Notes under the pieces: model-generated
Seen by the model: the letters and a program-made list of their open reading frames with translations, nothing else
Told to the model about the DNA's origin: nothing
The model's database searches: none
Part shown: positions 7,963 to 17,013 of the stretch, piece by piece
Numbering within the stretch: position 1 is the first letter of the stretch
How the letters are laid out: the number at the start of each line of letters is the position of its first letter
DNA from: Gemmatimonas sp.
GTDB taxonomy: Bacteria > Gemmatimonadota > Gemmatimonadetes > Gemmatimonadales > Gemmatimonadaceae
Length of the DNA stretch: 64,000 bases
Assembly (NCBI RefSeq): GCF_021298855.1
Contig: NZ_JAJTHI010000006.1
Coordinates: 60,451 to 124,450, forward strand
Direction: 5' to 3'
Made by a program: the position numbers and the translations under genes

Positions 7963-10900
7963 GGTGGTGCCACTCCAGCAGTGGTGCCAGCAGGGTGGGG
8001 GCCAGCTGGTAGGCTTGCAGCACGGCGGCGTCGAGTGTGGCGCTGCTGATGGGCGCACGGTGTACCCGCTGCTGCTGCCGCAGCAGTTGTTCCCCCAGGG
8101 GGTGGAGCAGGTGTACGGCGCGGTTCCAGTCGGCGGGCACGGGGAGTGCGGCAACGGTCCAGCCGAGGAATCGTCGGAATCCGCCGCGCGCGGGTTCGGC
8201 GAGTGCGCCGAGCCAGGCGTTGGCGATGGAGGAGGAGAGGAGGGCATGCAGTGCGTGGCTGTCGGCGAGCGTGGGGAGTCGCATGACGTAGCAGCTGTTG
8301 AGCGGGACGGTGGGATCGCCGGCGGGGAGTACGGTGCAGCGCATGGTGCGGGCGATGTCGGCCCAGACGAGTCGTGGGCGATCGGTGCGGGCGGCTTCGG
8401 TGCGGAAGAGTGTCCACCACGGGTGGGTGCGTCGTGCATCGCGGCGCGCTTGCAGGGTGGGGCGCCATTGGGCGAGCCAGCGGGTGGCGGCGGGGGGCAG
8501 CGTTTTCAGTGGCCGTCCATCGTGGCCGTGTGTCCAGAGGACGCGCAGGTCCTGTGGGGAGGGTGTGTCGGTACGCGCAGCATGGGGTGCACCGGCGAGG
8601 CCGATGGTGTCGCCGCGGAGTGCGGGGCGCAGGAGGACGCGCTCGATGACGGCCTGTCGCGTGGGGCCGGAGAGCGCCGTGACGGTTGCGCCGTCGTCGT
8701 GGTGTTCGGTGGCGTGCACGACGAAGGCGGCGTTGCAGCCGCACTTGACGCCGAGGAGTGGGCGGCCGAGCGGCGTGTTGGCGAGCGCGGGTCCGGCGGC
8801 GCGGAGCTGTTCGAAGGCCGTGTGGGCGGCGGGTGGGAGCAGCAGCCAGGGTGCGCCGAGGTCGCCTTGCAGCGAGAGCGATTCGGCGCGGCGGTCGAAC
8901 CAGCGCGTGTGGTGCGTGGTGACGGCGCAGCGGACGAGGGGCGGCGAGCTGTGGTGAGCGGCGGTGGACGGCGCGGTGGTATCGGGAGCGGCCTCGTGGG
9001 AAGGTGATGCGTGGCGGTGGGCGGGGGCGCCGTCTGTTCGGCGCGCCACCACGAGTGACGGGTAGGTGGCCGCATCGAAGAGCGCGGGCGCGTGGCTCCA
9101 GTCGTGCACGAGGCAGAGCTGCGTTTCCTCGAGGAGGAGGCGTCGGACGCCCCCGCCGGAGAGTGTGCGCCAGAGCTTGGCCGGAACGAGCAGGGCGAGC
9201 ACACCGTGCGGGGCGAGCAGGTGCACACTGCGTTCGACGAAGGCGGCGGCGAGATCGGCCTGGGCACCGAAGCCGGCGCCGGCTCCGGCGCGAGTGGCGC
9301 CGGCCTGCCAGGTGGCGGCGCGCATGACGCGAAACTCGTGGCGCAGCCACTGGCGTTCGCTGGCGGGCAGCGCATGCGGGCGGACCCACGGCGGGTTGCC
9401 GATGACCAGTGAAAAGCCGTGGTGGGCGGCCACATCGGCGAACATGGACGCGAAGCGGAAGGGGAGGGCGGCGCCGAGGTGCAGGCGGTGTGTTTCGGCG
9501 GCCAGTTCGCGTGCGCGTTGACGCAGCGTGTCGAGGCGCAGGCGTTCGGCGCGTTGCGGGCGTCGGCGGTCGCCAAAGAGGTCGCGTCCGCGCAGCACGG
9601 TGAGCAGGGTGCGCCGTTCCCGCTGCAGCGCCTCCCGGCGGCGTGAGAGTTCGCTGACGGCGCGCCGGCGTTCTTCGCGGTCGAGCGTGTCGGCGAGGCG
9701 ATGCTTGCGGGCGCCGGCGGCCTGCGCGTAGCGCTCGCGCAGGCGGGAGAGCGTGCGGGCGCTGGGGGCCGCGAACTGGAAGCTTCCGCCGGTGAGCGAA
9801 TCCCCCACGCGGATGTGGTGATCGAGGTTGGGGAGTGGTGGAATGCGGTCCGGGTGTGTGGCCGGGCACTCGATGATCACGGAGAGCCAGAGGCGCAATT
9901 CACAGAGCCAGACCGCCATGGGCTGGCGGTCGACGCCGAAGATGGAGCGGGCGAGCAGGTCACGTCGGCGGGTGTGGGCGTCGCGCGGGTCGCCGAGGCG
10001 CGCGAGGAGGGTGTCGAGCTGTTCGAGGAGATGGACGAGGAAGGCGCCGGAGCCGCAGGCGGGATCGATCACCCGCAGCGCCTCGATGCGGGCGCGCAGT
10101 GCGTCGCGCTGATCGGGGGAAACGGCTGTGCTGGCGGCTGCGGCGGTTTCGCCAAGGAGGACGAGCGCCTCGGGGACATCCCGGAAGAGCGTGGTGAGCG
10201 CCGCGTGGACGGTGTGGCCGACCAGTGCGGGGGGCGTGTAGAACGAGCCGGAGCGTCGTCGCTCGCTGCTGGCCATGAGTCCTTCAAAGGCGCGCCCGAG
10301 CATTTCGGGGTCGACGGCGGCTTCGGACCATTGCACGGACTCTTCGTGCGCGGTGAAGCGGTGCCGGTCGATGACGGCGACGACGAGATGGGTGACGGCA
10401 TCGTCGGCAAAGCGCCAGCGGTGCCACCGTCGTTCGAGTGCGGTGGGGGAAAAGAGTCCGCCGTTGAGAAAGGGGACGGCACCGAAGGCGCGTGCGGCGG
10501 CCGCGCGTTGGCGGGCCGGGGTGTTGAGGGTGCCGAAGAAGAGGGGGCGGAGCAGGCGATCATGGAGGCGCCCACCGGCTTCCAGCTGTTTCACCGTTTC
10601 CGTGAGCAGGAAGTCGCGCCGCTGGTCGAGCCATCCCTTCGCTTCGAGGAACGCGAGGAACAGGCATCGTGATGCGCAGAGCAGGGCGAGTTCGCGCCGT
10701 TCCTCGCGCGACGGGGCGCGCGGGTGGGCCCGGGCGGTGGTGGCGGCGAGTGCGGTATCGCCTGTGGCGTCGACGGCACGGCCGCGCGTCTGCTGGGGCG
10801 TGTGCAGCGACTGCGCGAGGGTGTCGACCGCCTGCTCGAGGGCGCGGTAGAAGCGTCCGCCGAGTGCATCACGCTGGAGGATGTCGGCAAAGCGGGCGTG

Positions 10901-11407
10901 TCGCAGCAGGTCGTCGGTCTCACCGACGGCGGCGAGGGTGCGCAGCGTTTCCGCATCGGAGTCAAGCACGCGCGTACACTCGACGCGGAGTGCGGTCACG
11001 CGGGTGGTACCCTGGGCCGGGGTGGCGATGGCGAGGCAGAGGGTGGTGCCATCGGCTCGCCGGTCGACGGTGAGCAGGCACCAGAGGCGATCGGGGGCGG
11101 ACCGGCAGAGCGAGGCAGCAACTCGTCGGGTGCGTTCGCGGGCGTCGTGGAGGGGGAGTGCGTCTGCCGGCGGCGCCGCGAGGTCGGCGAGCAGGAGGCG
11201 CAGACTTCCCGTGCCCGTCGCGAGTTCGGCGCGCCGAGTGAGGGTGTCGAGACCGAGGGCGCGCCGGATGGCGGCATCGGCGGGTGCTGCGGGGCCGAAG
11301 CCCAGCACCTCACCGATCGCGCGCAGCGGCATGCACGGGTTGAGGGCCCCATCGGGGCGCGCGTCGGCACGCGCGAGCAGTCGGGCAGCAGAGCGGAGAG
11401 TGAGCAC
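7955..11407 (-). CDS. Large Eco57I/type IIG-like adenine-N6 DNA methyltransferase
   Basis: The 1150-residue protein has an N-terminal region of about 370 residues with ASRCLFLAFLEAKGWL, as in Eco57I/PglX-like enzymes. The methyltransferase core follows: FYTPPALVGHTV, SAM motif I DPACGSGAFLVHLLEQLD, and catalytic motif IV GNPPWVRP, as in gamma-class N6-adenine enzymes. The C-terminal third includes GVKCGCNAAFVV and resembles a target-recognition region. A PD-(D/E)xK nuclease is not obvious. Translation starts at GTG 11407 without a clear ribosome site. The gene is divergent from chrA (96-bp gap) and overlaps the helicase gene by 8 bases. Likely a defence or epigenetic module; no separate restriction subunit is adjacent. 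Confidence 0.8.
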   Translation of the reverse strand: MLTLRSAARLLARADARPDGALNPCMPLRAIGEVLGFGPAAPADAAIRRALGLDTLTRRAELATGTGSLRLLLADLAAPPADALPLHDARERTRRVAASLCRSAPDRLWCLLTVDRRADGTTLCLAIATPAQGTTRVTALRVECTRVLDSDAETLRTLAAVGETDDLLRHARFADILQRDALGGRFYRALEQAVDTLAQSLHTPQQTRGRAVDATGDTALAATTARAHPRAPSREERRELALLCASRCLFLAFLEAKGWLDQRRDFLLTETVKQLEAGGRLHDRLLRPLFFGTLNTPARQRAAAARAFGAVPFLNGGLFSPTALERRWHRWRFADDAVTHLVVAVIDRHRFTAHEESVQWSEAAVDPEMLGRAFEGLMASSERRRSGSFYTPPALVGHTVHAALTTLFRDVPEALVLLGETAAAASTAVSPDQRDALRARIEALRVIDPACGSGAFLVHLLEQLDTLLARLGDPRDAHTRRRDLLARSIFGVDRQPMAVWLCELRLWLSVIIECPATHPDRIPPLPNLDHHIRVGDSLTGGSFQFAAPSARTLSRLRERYAQAAGARKHRLADTLDREERRRAVSELSRRREALQRERRTLLTVLRGRDLFGDRRRPQRAERLRLDTLRQRARELAAETHRLHLGAALPFRFASMFADVAAHHGFSLVIGNPPWVRPHALPASERQWLRHEFRVMRAATWQAGATRAGAGAGFGAQADLAAAFVERSVHLLAPHGVLALLVPAKLWRTLSGGGVRRLLLEETQLCLVHDWSHAPALFDAATYPSLVVARRTDGAPAHRHASPSHEAAPDTTAPSTAAHHSSPPLVRCAVTTHHTRWFDRRAESLSLQGDLGAPWLLLPPAAHTAFEQLRAAGPALANTPLGRPLLGVKCGCNAAFVVHATEHHDDGATVTALSGPTRQAVIERVLLRPALRGDTIGLAGAPHAARTDTPSPQDLRVLWTHGHDGRPLKTLPPAATRWLAQWRPTLQARRDARRTHPWWTLFRTEAARTDRPRLVWADIARTMRCTVLPAGDPTVPLNSCYVMRLPTLADSHALHALLSSSIANAWLGALAEPARGGFRRFLGWTVAALPVPADWNRAVHLLHPLGEQLLRQQQRVHRAPISSATLDAAVLQAYQLAPTLLAPLLEWHHHD

Positions 11408-11503
11408 GGCGGCACGATGTCACCGGCGCGCGCGTGGTGTGTCACCCGAATCGTGCGCGCGTGCGCATTCCAACGCAGGGGCCGACGCTCCATCTTTCGC
11501 GCC

Positions 11504-12715
11504 ATGCCGATGACTCCGGTACGCGAAGTGGCATTCGTCTTTACCCGCCTTGGGTTCACGGCGTTCGGCGGTCCGGCGGCGCACATCGCCGCGATGGATG
11601 ACGAACTCGTCACTCGGCGCGCGTGGCTGTCGCGCGACGACTTCGCCGATCTCATCGGCGCGGCCAATCTCATTCCGGGCCCCAATTCCACCGAACTGGC
11701 GATCCATCTGGGGTATCGTCGTGCCGGCTGGCCCGGACTGGTGGTGGCCGGGTGCTGCTTCATCGCCCCGGCGGTGCTGCTGGTGTGGGGCATTGCGTGG
11801 GCGTACGTCGCCCTGGGTGCGCGCGTGGAGGTGCAGGCGCTGTTGCAGGGAATGCAGCCGGCGGTGCTGGCCGTGGTCGTGCAGGCCATCTGGCGGCTCA
11901 AGGGCAGCCTCGCGCGCACGCGGCTTGGCGTGGTGCTGGCCGTGTTGGCATTCCTGGGGTTGCTGCTGGGCGTGTCGGAGCTGGTGCTGCTGCTGGGGGC
12001 GTTGGTCGCGGCGCTGCTGTATTCGGCCGTCTCACGGCGTGACGCCACCGCGTCGGGCGCCGGGTTCGCCATCCTGCCGTGGCTGGGGTCGGGGAGTGTG
12101 ACGCTTCCCCGGCCGGCGGTTCCGATCGGAGGGGCGGCCGCCGTGGGCAGTGCCGTGGGAGCTGCCGCATCGCTCTCCACGGGGGCGGTGTTCCTGAGCT
12201 TCGCGAAGATCGGCAGCGTGCTTTTCGGCAGCGGTTACGTGCTGCTCACCTTTCTGCGCGGTGAGTTCGTGACGCGACTGGGCGTCCTGTCTGAGGCGCA
12301 ACTGCTGGACGCGATTGCCGTGGGGCAGGTGACGCCGGGGCCGGTCTTCTCGGCCGCGACCTTCGTGGGCTACCTGCTGGGCGGCCACGCCGGTGCCGCC
12401 GCGGCCACGGCCGGGATCTTTCTGCCGGCGTTCGTGGGTGTTGCCGTGACGGCGCCGCTGGTGGCGCGCCTGCGCCGGTCGCCGGTGCTGAGCCGCACCC
12501 TCGACGCGGTGAACGCCGTCACGCTGGCGTTCATGACGGGCGTGGTCCTGCTCATGGTACGCGGCGTCGTTCTTTCCCCGTGGTCGCTCGCTATCTTGGT
12601 GACGGCCACCCTGCTGCTGGTCCGCACCCGCCTTGGTGCCGGATGGGTGCTGTTCGGCGGTGCCCTGGCTGGACTTTCGCGTCTGCTGATCACCGGCGTC
12701 CCCGGTACTCCCTGA
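11504..12715 (+). CDS. chrA: Chromate transporter ChrA, two-domain form
   Basis: The 403-residue membrane protein is the long, bidomain CHR type. Each half carries the CHR signature. The first half has FTAFGGPAAHIAAM followed by PGPNSTELAIHLGY. The second has FAKIGSVLFGSGYVLLTFL and VGQVTPGPVFSAATF. About ten to twelve hydrophobic helices are visible. The family exports chromate by proton antiport and gives chromate resistance or sulfate-like anion transport. The ATG at 11504 lies 7 bases after CATCTT, a possible -10 element; a second ATG two codons on is possible. It is transcribed away from the methyltransferase gene. Confidence 0.88.
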   Translation: MPMTPVREVAFVFTRLGFTAFGGPAAHIAAMDDELVTRRAWLSRDDFADLIGAANLIPGPNSTELAIHLGYRRAGWPGLVVAGCCFIAPAVLLVWGIAWAYVALGARVEVQALLQGMQPAVLAVVVQAIWRLKGSLARTRLGVVLAVLAFLGLLLGVSELVLLLGALVAALLYSAVSRRDATASGAGFAILPWLGSGSVTLPRPAVPIGGAAAVGSAVGAAASLSTGAVFLSFAKIGSVLFGSGYVLLTFLRGEFVTRLGVLSEAQLLDAIAVGQVTPGPVFSAATFVGYLLGGHAGAAAATAGIFLPAFVGVAVTAPLVARLRRSPVLSRTLDAVNAVTLAFMTGVVLLMVRGVVLSPWSLAILVTATLLLVRTRLGAGWVLFGGALAGLSRLLITGVPGTP

Positions 12716-12734
12716 CCTCACTCCCCTCCGCCCC

Positions 12735-13586
12735 GTGTCCCTGCGCACCTGCTGGATCAACGGCTCGTACGTCTCCGAAGCCGACGCCACAGTCTCCATC
12801 TTCGACCGCAGCGTGCTGTTCGGCGACGGCGTGTACGAGGTGGCGGCCGTGTTCAACGGGCGGCTGCTCGATGCCGACCGCCACCTCGTGCGCCTCGAGC
12901 GCTCCATGCGCGAGATCGCGCTGCCGAGCGCGTATCCCGTGGCCGAGCTGGAAGCGGTCATGCAGGAGCTGGCCACGCGGGGCGGCATCACCGAAGGGTT
13001 GGTGTACCTGCAGGTCACGCGCGGTGCGGCCGAACGCGACTTTGCCTTCCCGGCGCAGGTCACGCCCACGGTGTTCGCCTTCGCGCGCCCGAAGCGGCTG
13101 AGCGACGATCCCAACGCCAGCGGCGTGCGTGTGCACGTGGTCCCCGACATTCGCTGGCAGCGGTGCGACATCAAGAGCACGGCGATGCTGGCGCAGGTGC
13201 TGGCCAAGCAGGCGGCGCGACAGGCGGGCGCCTTCGAGGCCATGATGCACGAAGACGGACTCGTGACCGAAGGCGGCTCGAGCAACCTGTGGATCGTGCG
13301 CGAGGGGGTGGCGTACACTCGGCCGCTGTCGCACGACATTCTGGCCGGCATCACGCGGCACGTGTGCCTCGAGGTGGCCGACGACGCGAAGGTGCCGGTG
13401 GTCCAGCGCGCCTTCACGGTGGATCAGGCGCGCGCGGCCGACGAGTGCTTCATCACCAGCGCCACCAGCTTCGTCCTGCCCATCACGTCCATCGATGGCC
13501 ATATGGTGGGAACGGGGGCCATGGGGCCGGTGACCAGTCGCATGCGCGCGGCGTATCTGGCGCGGGCGGAACGGCTCACCCGGTGA
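12735..13586 (+). CDS. Class IV aminotransferase, D-amino-acid transaminase-like
   Basis: The 283-residue PLP enzyme belongs to the fold-type IV family. FDRSVLFGDGVYEV is the N-terminal signature and DIRWQRCDIKSTAML carries the Schiff-base lysine (near residue 147). TEGGSSNLWIV binds the PLP phosphate. RWQRCDIKS favours D-amino-acid (D-alanine) transaminase over branched-chain or aminodeoxychorismate enzymes. That would supply D-glutamate or D-alanine for peptidoglycan. The start is GTG at 12735, 19 bases after the chrA stop. No Shine-Dalgarno sequence is evident. Confidence 0.83.
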   Translation: MSLRTCWINGSYVSEADATVSIFDRSVLFGDGVYEVAAVFNGRLLDADRHLVRLERSMREIALPSAYPVAELEAVMQELATRGGITEGLVYLQVTRGAAERDFAFPAQVTPTVFAFARPKRLSDDPNASGVRVHVVPDIRWQRCDIKSTAMLAQVLAKQAARQAGAFEAMMHEDGLVTEGGSSNLWIVREGVAYTRPLSHDILAGITRHVCLEVADDAKVPVVQRAFTVDQARAADECFITSATSFVLPITSIDGHMVGTGAMGPVTSRMRAAYLARAERLTR

Positions 13587-13656
13587 CCACCGTCCGGCAC
13601 GGTTCCCGTTATCTTTCGTGTCTGCCCCACCGTTTCCCCGCTCCGGAGTGTTCGCC

Positions 13657-14013
13657 ATGAAGACCGCGCAGCAGCTGATCGCCGAGGCCAAGGCCGCCAT
13701 CACCGAAGTCACGGCGCGCGAGGTGCAGGATGCCCTTGCCCACGGTGAGGCGCTCACGCTCATCGACATTCGCGAGCAGAACGAGTGGGCGTTGGGGCAT
13801 GCGGCACCGGCGCAATACATCGGGCGCGGCGTGCTGGAAAGCCAGATCGAGGCCAAGGTGCCGCGCGATGCGCGGGTGGTGCTGATGTGCGCGAGCGGCA
13901 ACCGGTCGGCGCTGGCCGCGGTCACGCTGCAGCAGATGGGCTACGGCAACGTGGCCTCGCTCGCCGGCGGATTCCGCGACTGGGTGGCGTCGGGCGGCGA
14001 GGTCGCCGGCTGA
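13657..14013 (+). CDS. Single-domain rhodanese-like protein
   Basis: The 118-residue protein is one rhodanese domain. LIDIREQNEWALGHA is the CDC25-like first motif and LMCASGNRSALAA is the active-site loop with the sulfur-carrying cysteine near residue 75. It should transfer sulfane sulfur to thiol acceptors in the cytoplasm; there is no signal peptide. The ATG at 13657 has GGAG about 9 bases upstream. A TATCTT element at 13610-13615 could give a leader of about 35 bases. Confidence 0.88.
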   Translation: MKTAQQLIAEAKAAITEVTAREVQDALAHGEALTLIDIREQNEWALGHAAPAQYIGRGVLESQIEAKVPRDARVVLMCASGNRSALAAVTLQQMGYGNVASLAGGFRDWVASGGEVAG

Positions 14014-14030
14014 CCCCGCGATTGCCGGCG

Positions 14031-14678
14031 GTGAACGACGCCGACGCCGCGGCGCGCCTGCACGAGGCGCTGCAGCACCCCACGGTGTCTGCCCTGGCCA
14101 CGCGCCTGGCAGCCCGCAGTCCCGCGCAGGCCACGGCGCTCGACGACACGCGGCTTGCCGCCGTCGCCGCGGTGCTGCGGGTCGTCGATGGCGCGCCCGA
14201 ACTGCTGTTCATCAAGCGGGCCGACCACGACGGCGATCCCTGGAGCGGGCACATGGCGTTTCCCGGTGGCCGTTACGAGGCGGCCGATGCGTCGCTGCAG
14301 GTCACGGCGCAGCGTGAAACGCTGGAGGAGCTGGCGCTCGACCTGCGGGCGGGGGTGTGGCTGGGGCAGCTGGATGACCTCGCCCCGCGCAATGCGGTGC
14401 TGCCGCCGTTGCTCATCCGCCCGTTCGTGGCGCTCGTAGCGGCCGACGTGACATTCCTGCCCAACGAGGAAGTCGCCGCCACGTTCTGGGTTCCGCTCGC
14501 CGTCCTCGCGCACGAGGACAGCCGCGGCGAACACGTGATGACCATCAATGGCACGCGGGCGCGCTTCCCCGGCTTTCGCGTGGAGCAGCACATCGTGTGG
14601 GGCCTGACCGAACGCATCGTGCAGCAGCTGCTGTCGCTGCTCGATCCTGAGCATCTCACCTTCGAGGACAGCGCGTGA
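14031..14678 (+). CDS. NUDIX hydrolase of the CoA pyrophosphatase type
   Basis: The 215-residue protein carries the CoA-NUDIX signature LLFIKRADHDGDPWSGHMAF followed by PGGR, then the NUDIX helix AQRETLEELALDL. The NUDIX box has the eight-residue gap between D and RE seen in NudL/YeaB proteins, not the canonical seven. Family members split CoA and related thioesters into phosphopantetheine and 3',5'-ADP. GTG at 14031 is chosen; TTG at 14022 is possible. The stop overlaps the GTG of the next gene (GTGA), so the two are translationally coupled. Confidence 0.85.
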   Translation: MNDADAAARLHEALQHPTVSALATRLAARSPAQATALDDTRLAAVAAVLRVVDGAPELLFIKRADHDGDPWSGHMAFPGGRYEAADASLQVTAQRETLEELALDLRAGVWLGQLDDLAPRNAVLPPLLIRPFVALVAADVTFLPNEEVAATFWVPLAVLAHEDSRGEHVMTINGTRARFPGFRVEQHIVWGLTERIVQQLLSLLDPEHLTFEDSA

Positions 14679-16462
14679 CCATCGTCTCCGTGAAGCGGGC
14701 AACTGCCGCTGCCAGTGTGGTGCTCCTGCTCGCCGCCTGTACCCGCTCGGCGCCGGTGCCCCTGGCGGCACCCATGGCGGGCAAGCGCGTGGAGGGCGAT
14801 CGCGGGATGGTGGCGGCGTCCCACCCCGACGCGGCCGCAGCCGGCGCAGCCCTGCTGGGGCAGGGTGGTAACGCCATCGATGCGTACGTGGCCACGGCGT
14901 TTGCTCTCTCCGTCACCGACGTGTCGCAGACCGGGCTTGGTGGCGGTGGGGCGATGACCTTCTACGACGCGTCGGCGCGCCGGGTGCAGCACCTGAGCTT
15001 CTATCCACGCACCGGCGCCAATCCCGAGTGGGCGCGCCCCGACAGCTCGCGCGGCCGGGCGATGGGACGCGCCGCGGCGACGCCGGGCATGGTGGCCGGG
15101 TTGCTGGAGGCGCACGGCAATTGGGGCCGCCTGCCGCTCGCGCAGGTCATGGCGCCGGCCATCCGCCTCGCCCGCGACGGCTTCATCGTGTCCCCGTTGC
15201 TGGCGCGCACGATCGAGCGCTCGCGCGACAAGATGATGGCCGATTCGCTGGCGATGCGGCGGTTCATGCCGGGAGGCCGCGCGCTGCGGCCGGGGGAGCG
15301 GCTGGTGCAGCCCGAGCTGGCGAACACGCTGGAGCGCATTCGTGATGGCGGGCGTACCGCGTTCTACGGGGGAGACATCGCCGAGCGGTTGAGTGCCAAG
15401 GTGCAGGCGCGCGGCGGGCTGATCAGCGTGACCGACATGGAGCGTTATGTCGTGCTGACCGTGCGTCCGCTGTGCACCGCGTGGCGGCAGTACACGGTGC
15501 TTGGTGCGCCGCCGCCAATGGGTGGTGCCTCGGTGCTGGCGATGCTGCAGATGGCCGATCGGAGTGGGGTGGCCAACGCGGGGGGCTTCACGTCGCACCC
15601 CGAGGCGGTGGTGAAGATGGCCGACATCATGCGCCTTGCGGGTGCCGATGCGAACCGGTGGCGTGGTGATCCGGTGGCGCTGCGCGTGCCGGCGCGCGGC
15701 GCGTCGAGCGCCTCGTTTGCGGCCGTGCGGGCGGGGCTTGTCGGCGGCGCCTTGCCGGACACCGTGCCGGCCGGCGACGCACCGGCGTTTGACGGCATCG
15801 CGGTGGCGCCGGCGTGTGCGGGTTTCGACCCGTACCCCGCACAGCCGGTGTCGGCGACGGCGCCGGGCGAGGCGGGCGATATGCCAGCGGGACGGGAGCC
15901 GTCGGGTGAGGCGTCGCGCGAGGGAGAGAGCTTCACCTCGCACCTGTCGGTGGTGGACGGGCAGGGCAACGCCGTGTCGGCCACGACGACCGTGGGGGTG
16001 CTCTTCGGGTCGGGAGTCTACACCGACGGCTTCTGGCTCAATTCGTCGGCCTCGAACTTCGACGCACGGACGCGCGGCACCGAGCGGTACGCCAACAGCA
16101 CGATGTCTCCCACGCTCGTGCTGGAGGGGAACGCCGTGCGTCTGGTGATCGGTGCGGCCGGGTCGCAGTACATCCAGCCCGCGATCGCGCAGGTGACGTT
16201 GCGCACTCTGGCGTTTGGCGAAGATCCCTGGACGGCAATCGCGGCGCCGCGCATTCACGCGTCGGCCGCGAGCACCGAGGTGGAAGTGGAGCCGGGATTC
16301 TCGTCGGAGGTGTATGCGGCGCTGGTACGGCGCGGCTATCGCCCGGAGAGTCGGGTGGCCGACATCACCTTTGGTGGCGTGCACGCGGTGTACGTGAGTC
16401 CGCGCGGTCGTCGCATTGGCGTGGCCGACCCGCGACGCGACGGGGTGGCGGCGCGGCAGTAG
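14675..16462 (+). CDS. ggt: Lipoprotein gamma-glutamyltransferase
   Basis: The 595-residue Ntn-hydrolase has a lipoprotein signal with lipobox LLAAC (Cys22). The large-subunit segment GLGGGGAMTFYDA lies near residues 87-99. The catalytic threonine of the autoprocessing site is T421, in ESFTSHLSVVDGQGNAVSAT, where the small subunit would begin. The oxyanion SS of GYWLN/SS-type enzymes appears as FWLNSSASNFD. It would cleave gamma-glutamyl bonds of glutathione in the periplasm. It starts at GTG 14675 overlapping the NUDIX stop. A long insertion rich in Gly, Ala and Pro precedes T421. A block of palindromic repeats lies just downstream. Confidence 0.88.
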   Translation: MTIVSVKRATAAASVVLLLAACTRSAPVPLAAPMAGKRVEGDRGMVAASHPDAAAAGAALLGQGGNAIDAYVATAFALSVTDVSQTGLGGGGAMTFYDASARRVQHLSFYPRTGANPEWARPDSSRGRAMGRAAATPGMVAGLLEAHGNWGRLPLAQVMAPAIRLARDGFIVSPLLARTIERSRDKMMADSLAMRRFMPGGRALRPGERLVQPELANTLERIRDGGRTAFYGGDIAERLSAKVQARGGLISVTDMERYVVLTVRPLCTAWRQYTVLGAPPPMGGASVLAMLQMADRSGVANAGGFTSHPEAVVKMADIMRLAGADANRWRGDPVALRVPARGASSASFAAVRAGLVGGALPDTVPAGDAPAFDGIAVAPACAGFDPYPAQPVSATAPGEAGDMPAGREPSGEASREGESFTSHLSVVDGQGNAVSATTTVGVLFGSGVYTDGFWLNSSASNFDARTRGTERYANSTMSPTLVLEGNAVRLVIGAAGSQYIQPAIAQVTLRTLAFGEDPWTAIAAPRIHASAASTEVEVEPGFSSEVYAALVRRGYRPESRVADITFGGVHAVYVSPRGRRIGVADPRRDGVAARQ

Positions 16463-16472
16463 CCCCAGAGGG

Positions 16473-16938
16473 CCTCCCGTTTCTCCGGTTCTCCCATGGT
16501 CAGTGCTCGACGCTGGTGCGGCGGAACTGATGCGGGGAGAATCGGGGAACCGGAGAAAGGGGGAATCTCTGCTCAGTGCCCCGTGGTCCTCCCGTTTCTC
16601 CGGTTCTCCCATGGTCAGTTCCCCCCCGCTGGTGCGGCGGAACTGATGCGGGGAGAATCGGGGAACTGGACAAAGGGGGAATCTCTGCTCAGGTGCCCTG
16701 TGGTTCTCCCGTTTCTCCGGTTCTCCCATGGTCAGTTCCCCCCCGCTGGTGCGGCAGAACTGATGCGGGGAGAAACGGGGAACTGGAGAAAAGGGGAATC
16801 TCTGCTCAGGTGCCCCGTGGTCCTCCCGTTTCTCCGGTTCTCCCATGGTCAGTTCTCCCCCGCTGGTGCGGCGGAACTGCTGCGGGGAGAAACGGGGAAC
16901 CGGAGAAAGGGGGAATCTCTGCTCAGTGCCCCCGCTTC
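16473..16938 (+). repeat. Four tandem ~117-bp palindromic repeats
   Basis: Four copies begin at 16473, 16588, 16705 and 16822 (periods 115, 117, 117). Each folds as a long interrupted hairpin. Outer arms are TTTCTCCGGTTC and GAACCGGAGAAA; inner arms are TTCTCCC/GGGGAGAA, CAGTTC/GAACTG and CGC/GCG around TGGT. Copies differ at a few positions, several in matching arm pairs. The block fills most of the 551-base gap between ggt and mntH. It could act as terminators, an mRNA-stabilising element or a REP/BIME-like mobile repeat. No protein reading is credible here. Confidence 0.9.
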
Positions 16939-16989
16939 TGCCGTGGCCCTGAGGCGGGAAAGCCGAGTCAAGCGGGTGCTTGCCTTTGG

Positions 16990-17005
16990 TTTAGTCGGTC
17001 CTAAA
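16990..17005 (+). promoter_or_regulatory. Candidate MntR/DtxR-type operator upstream of mntH
   Basis: TTTAG and CTAAA form a 5-base inverted repeat separated by TCGGTC. It ends 8 bases before the mntH start and overlaps the -10-like TAAATT at 17002-17007. Position, AT-rich half-sites and the presence of a DtxR-family gene two genes downstream fit manganese-dependent autorepression of this operon. Confidence 0.5.
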
Positions 17006-17013
17006 TTTGCGGG

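Noticed and set aside
5569..10672. Plus-strand open frames of 300-490 codons
   Set aside because: Shadows of the helicase and methyltransferase genes; composition biased to Gly, Ala and Arg and no conserved motif.
5344..11407. DISARM system
   Set aside because: The methyltransferase and helicase resemble drmMI and drmD, but drmA, drmB and drmC are not in the neighbourhood.
16473..16938. CRISPR array
   Set aside because: Units are ~117 bp and almost fully identical, with no unique spacers of 30-40 bp and no cas genes.
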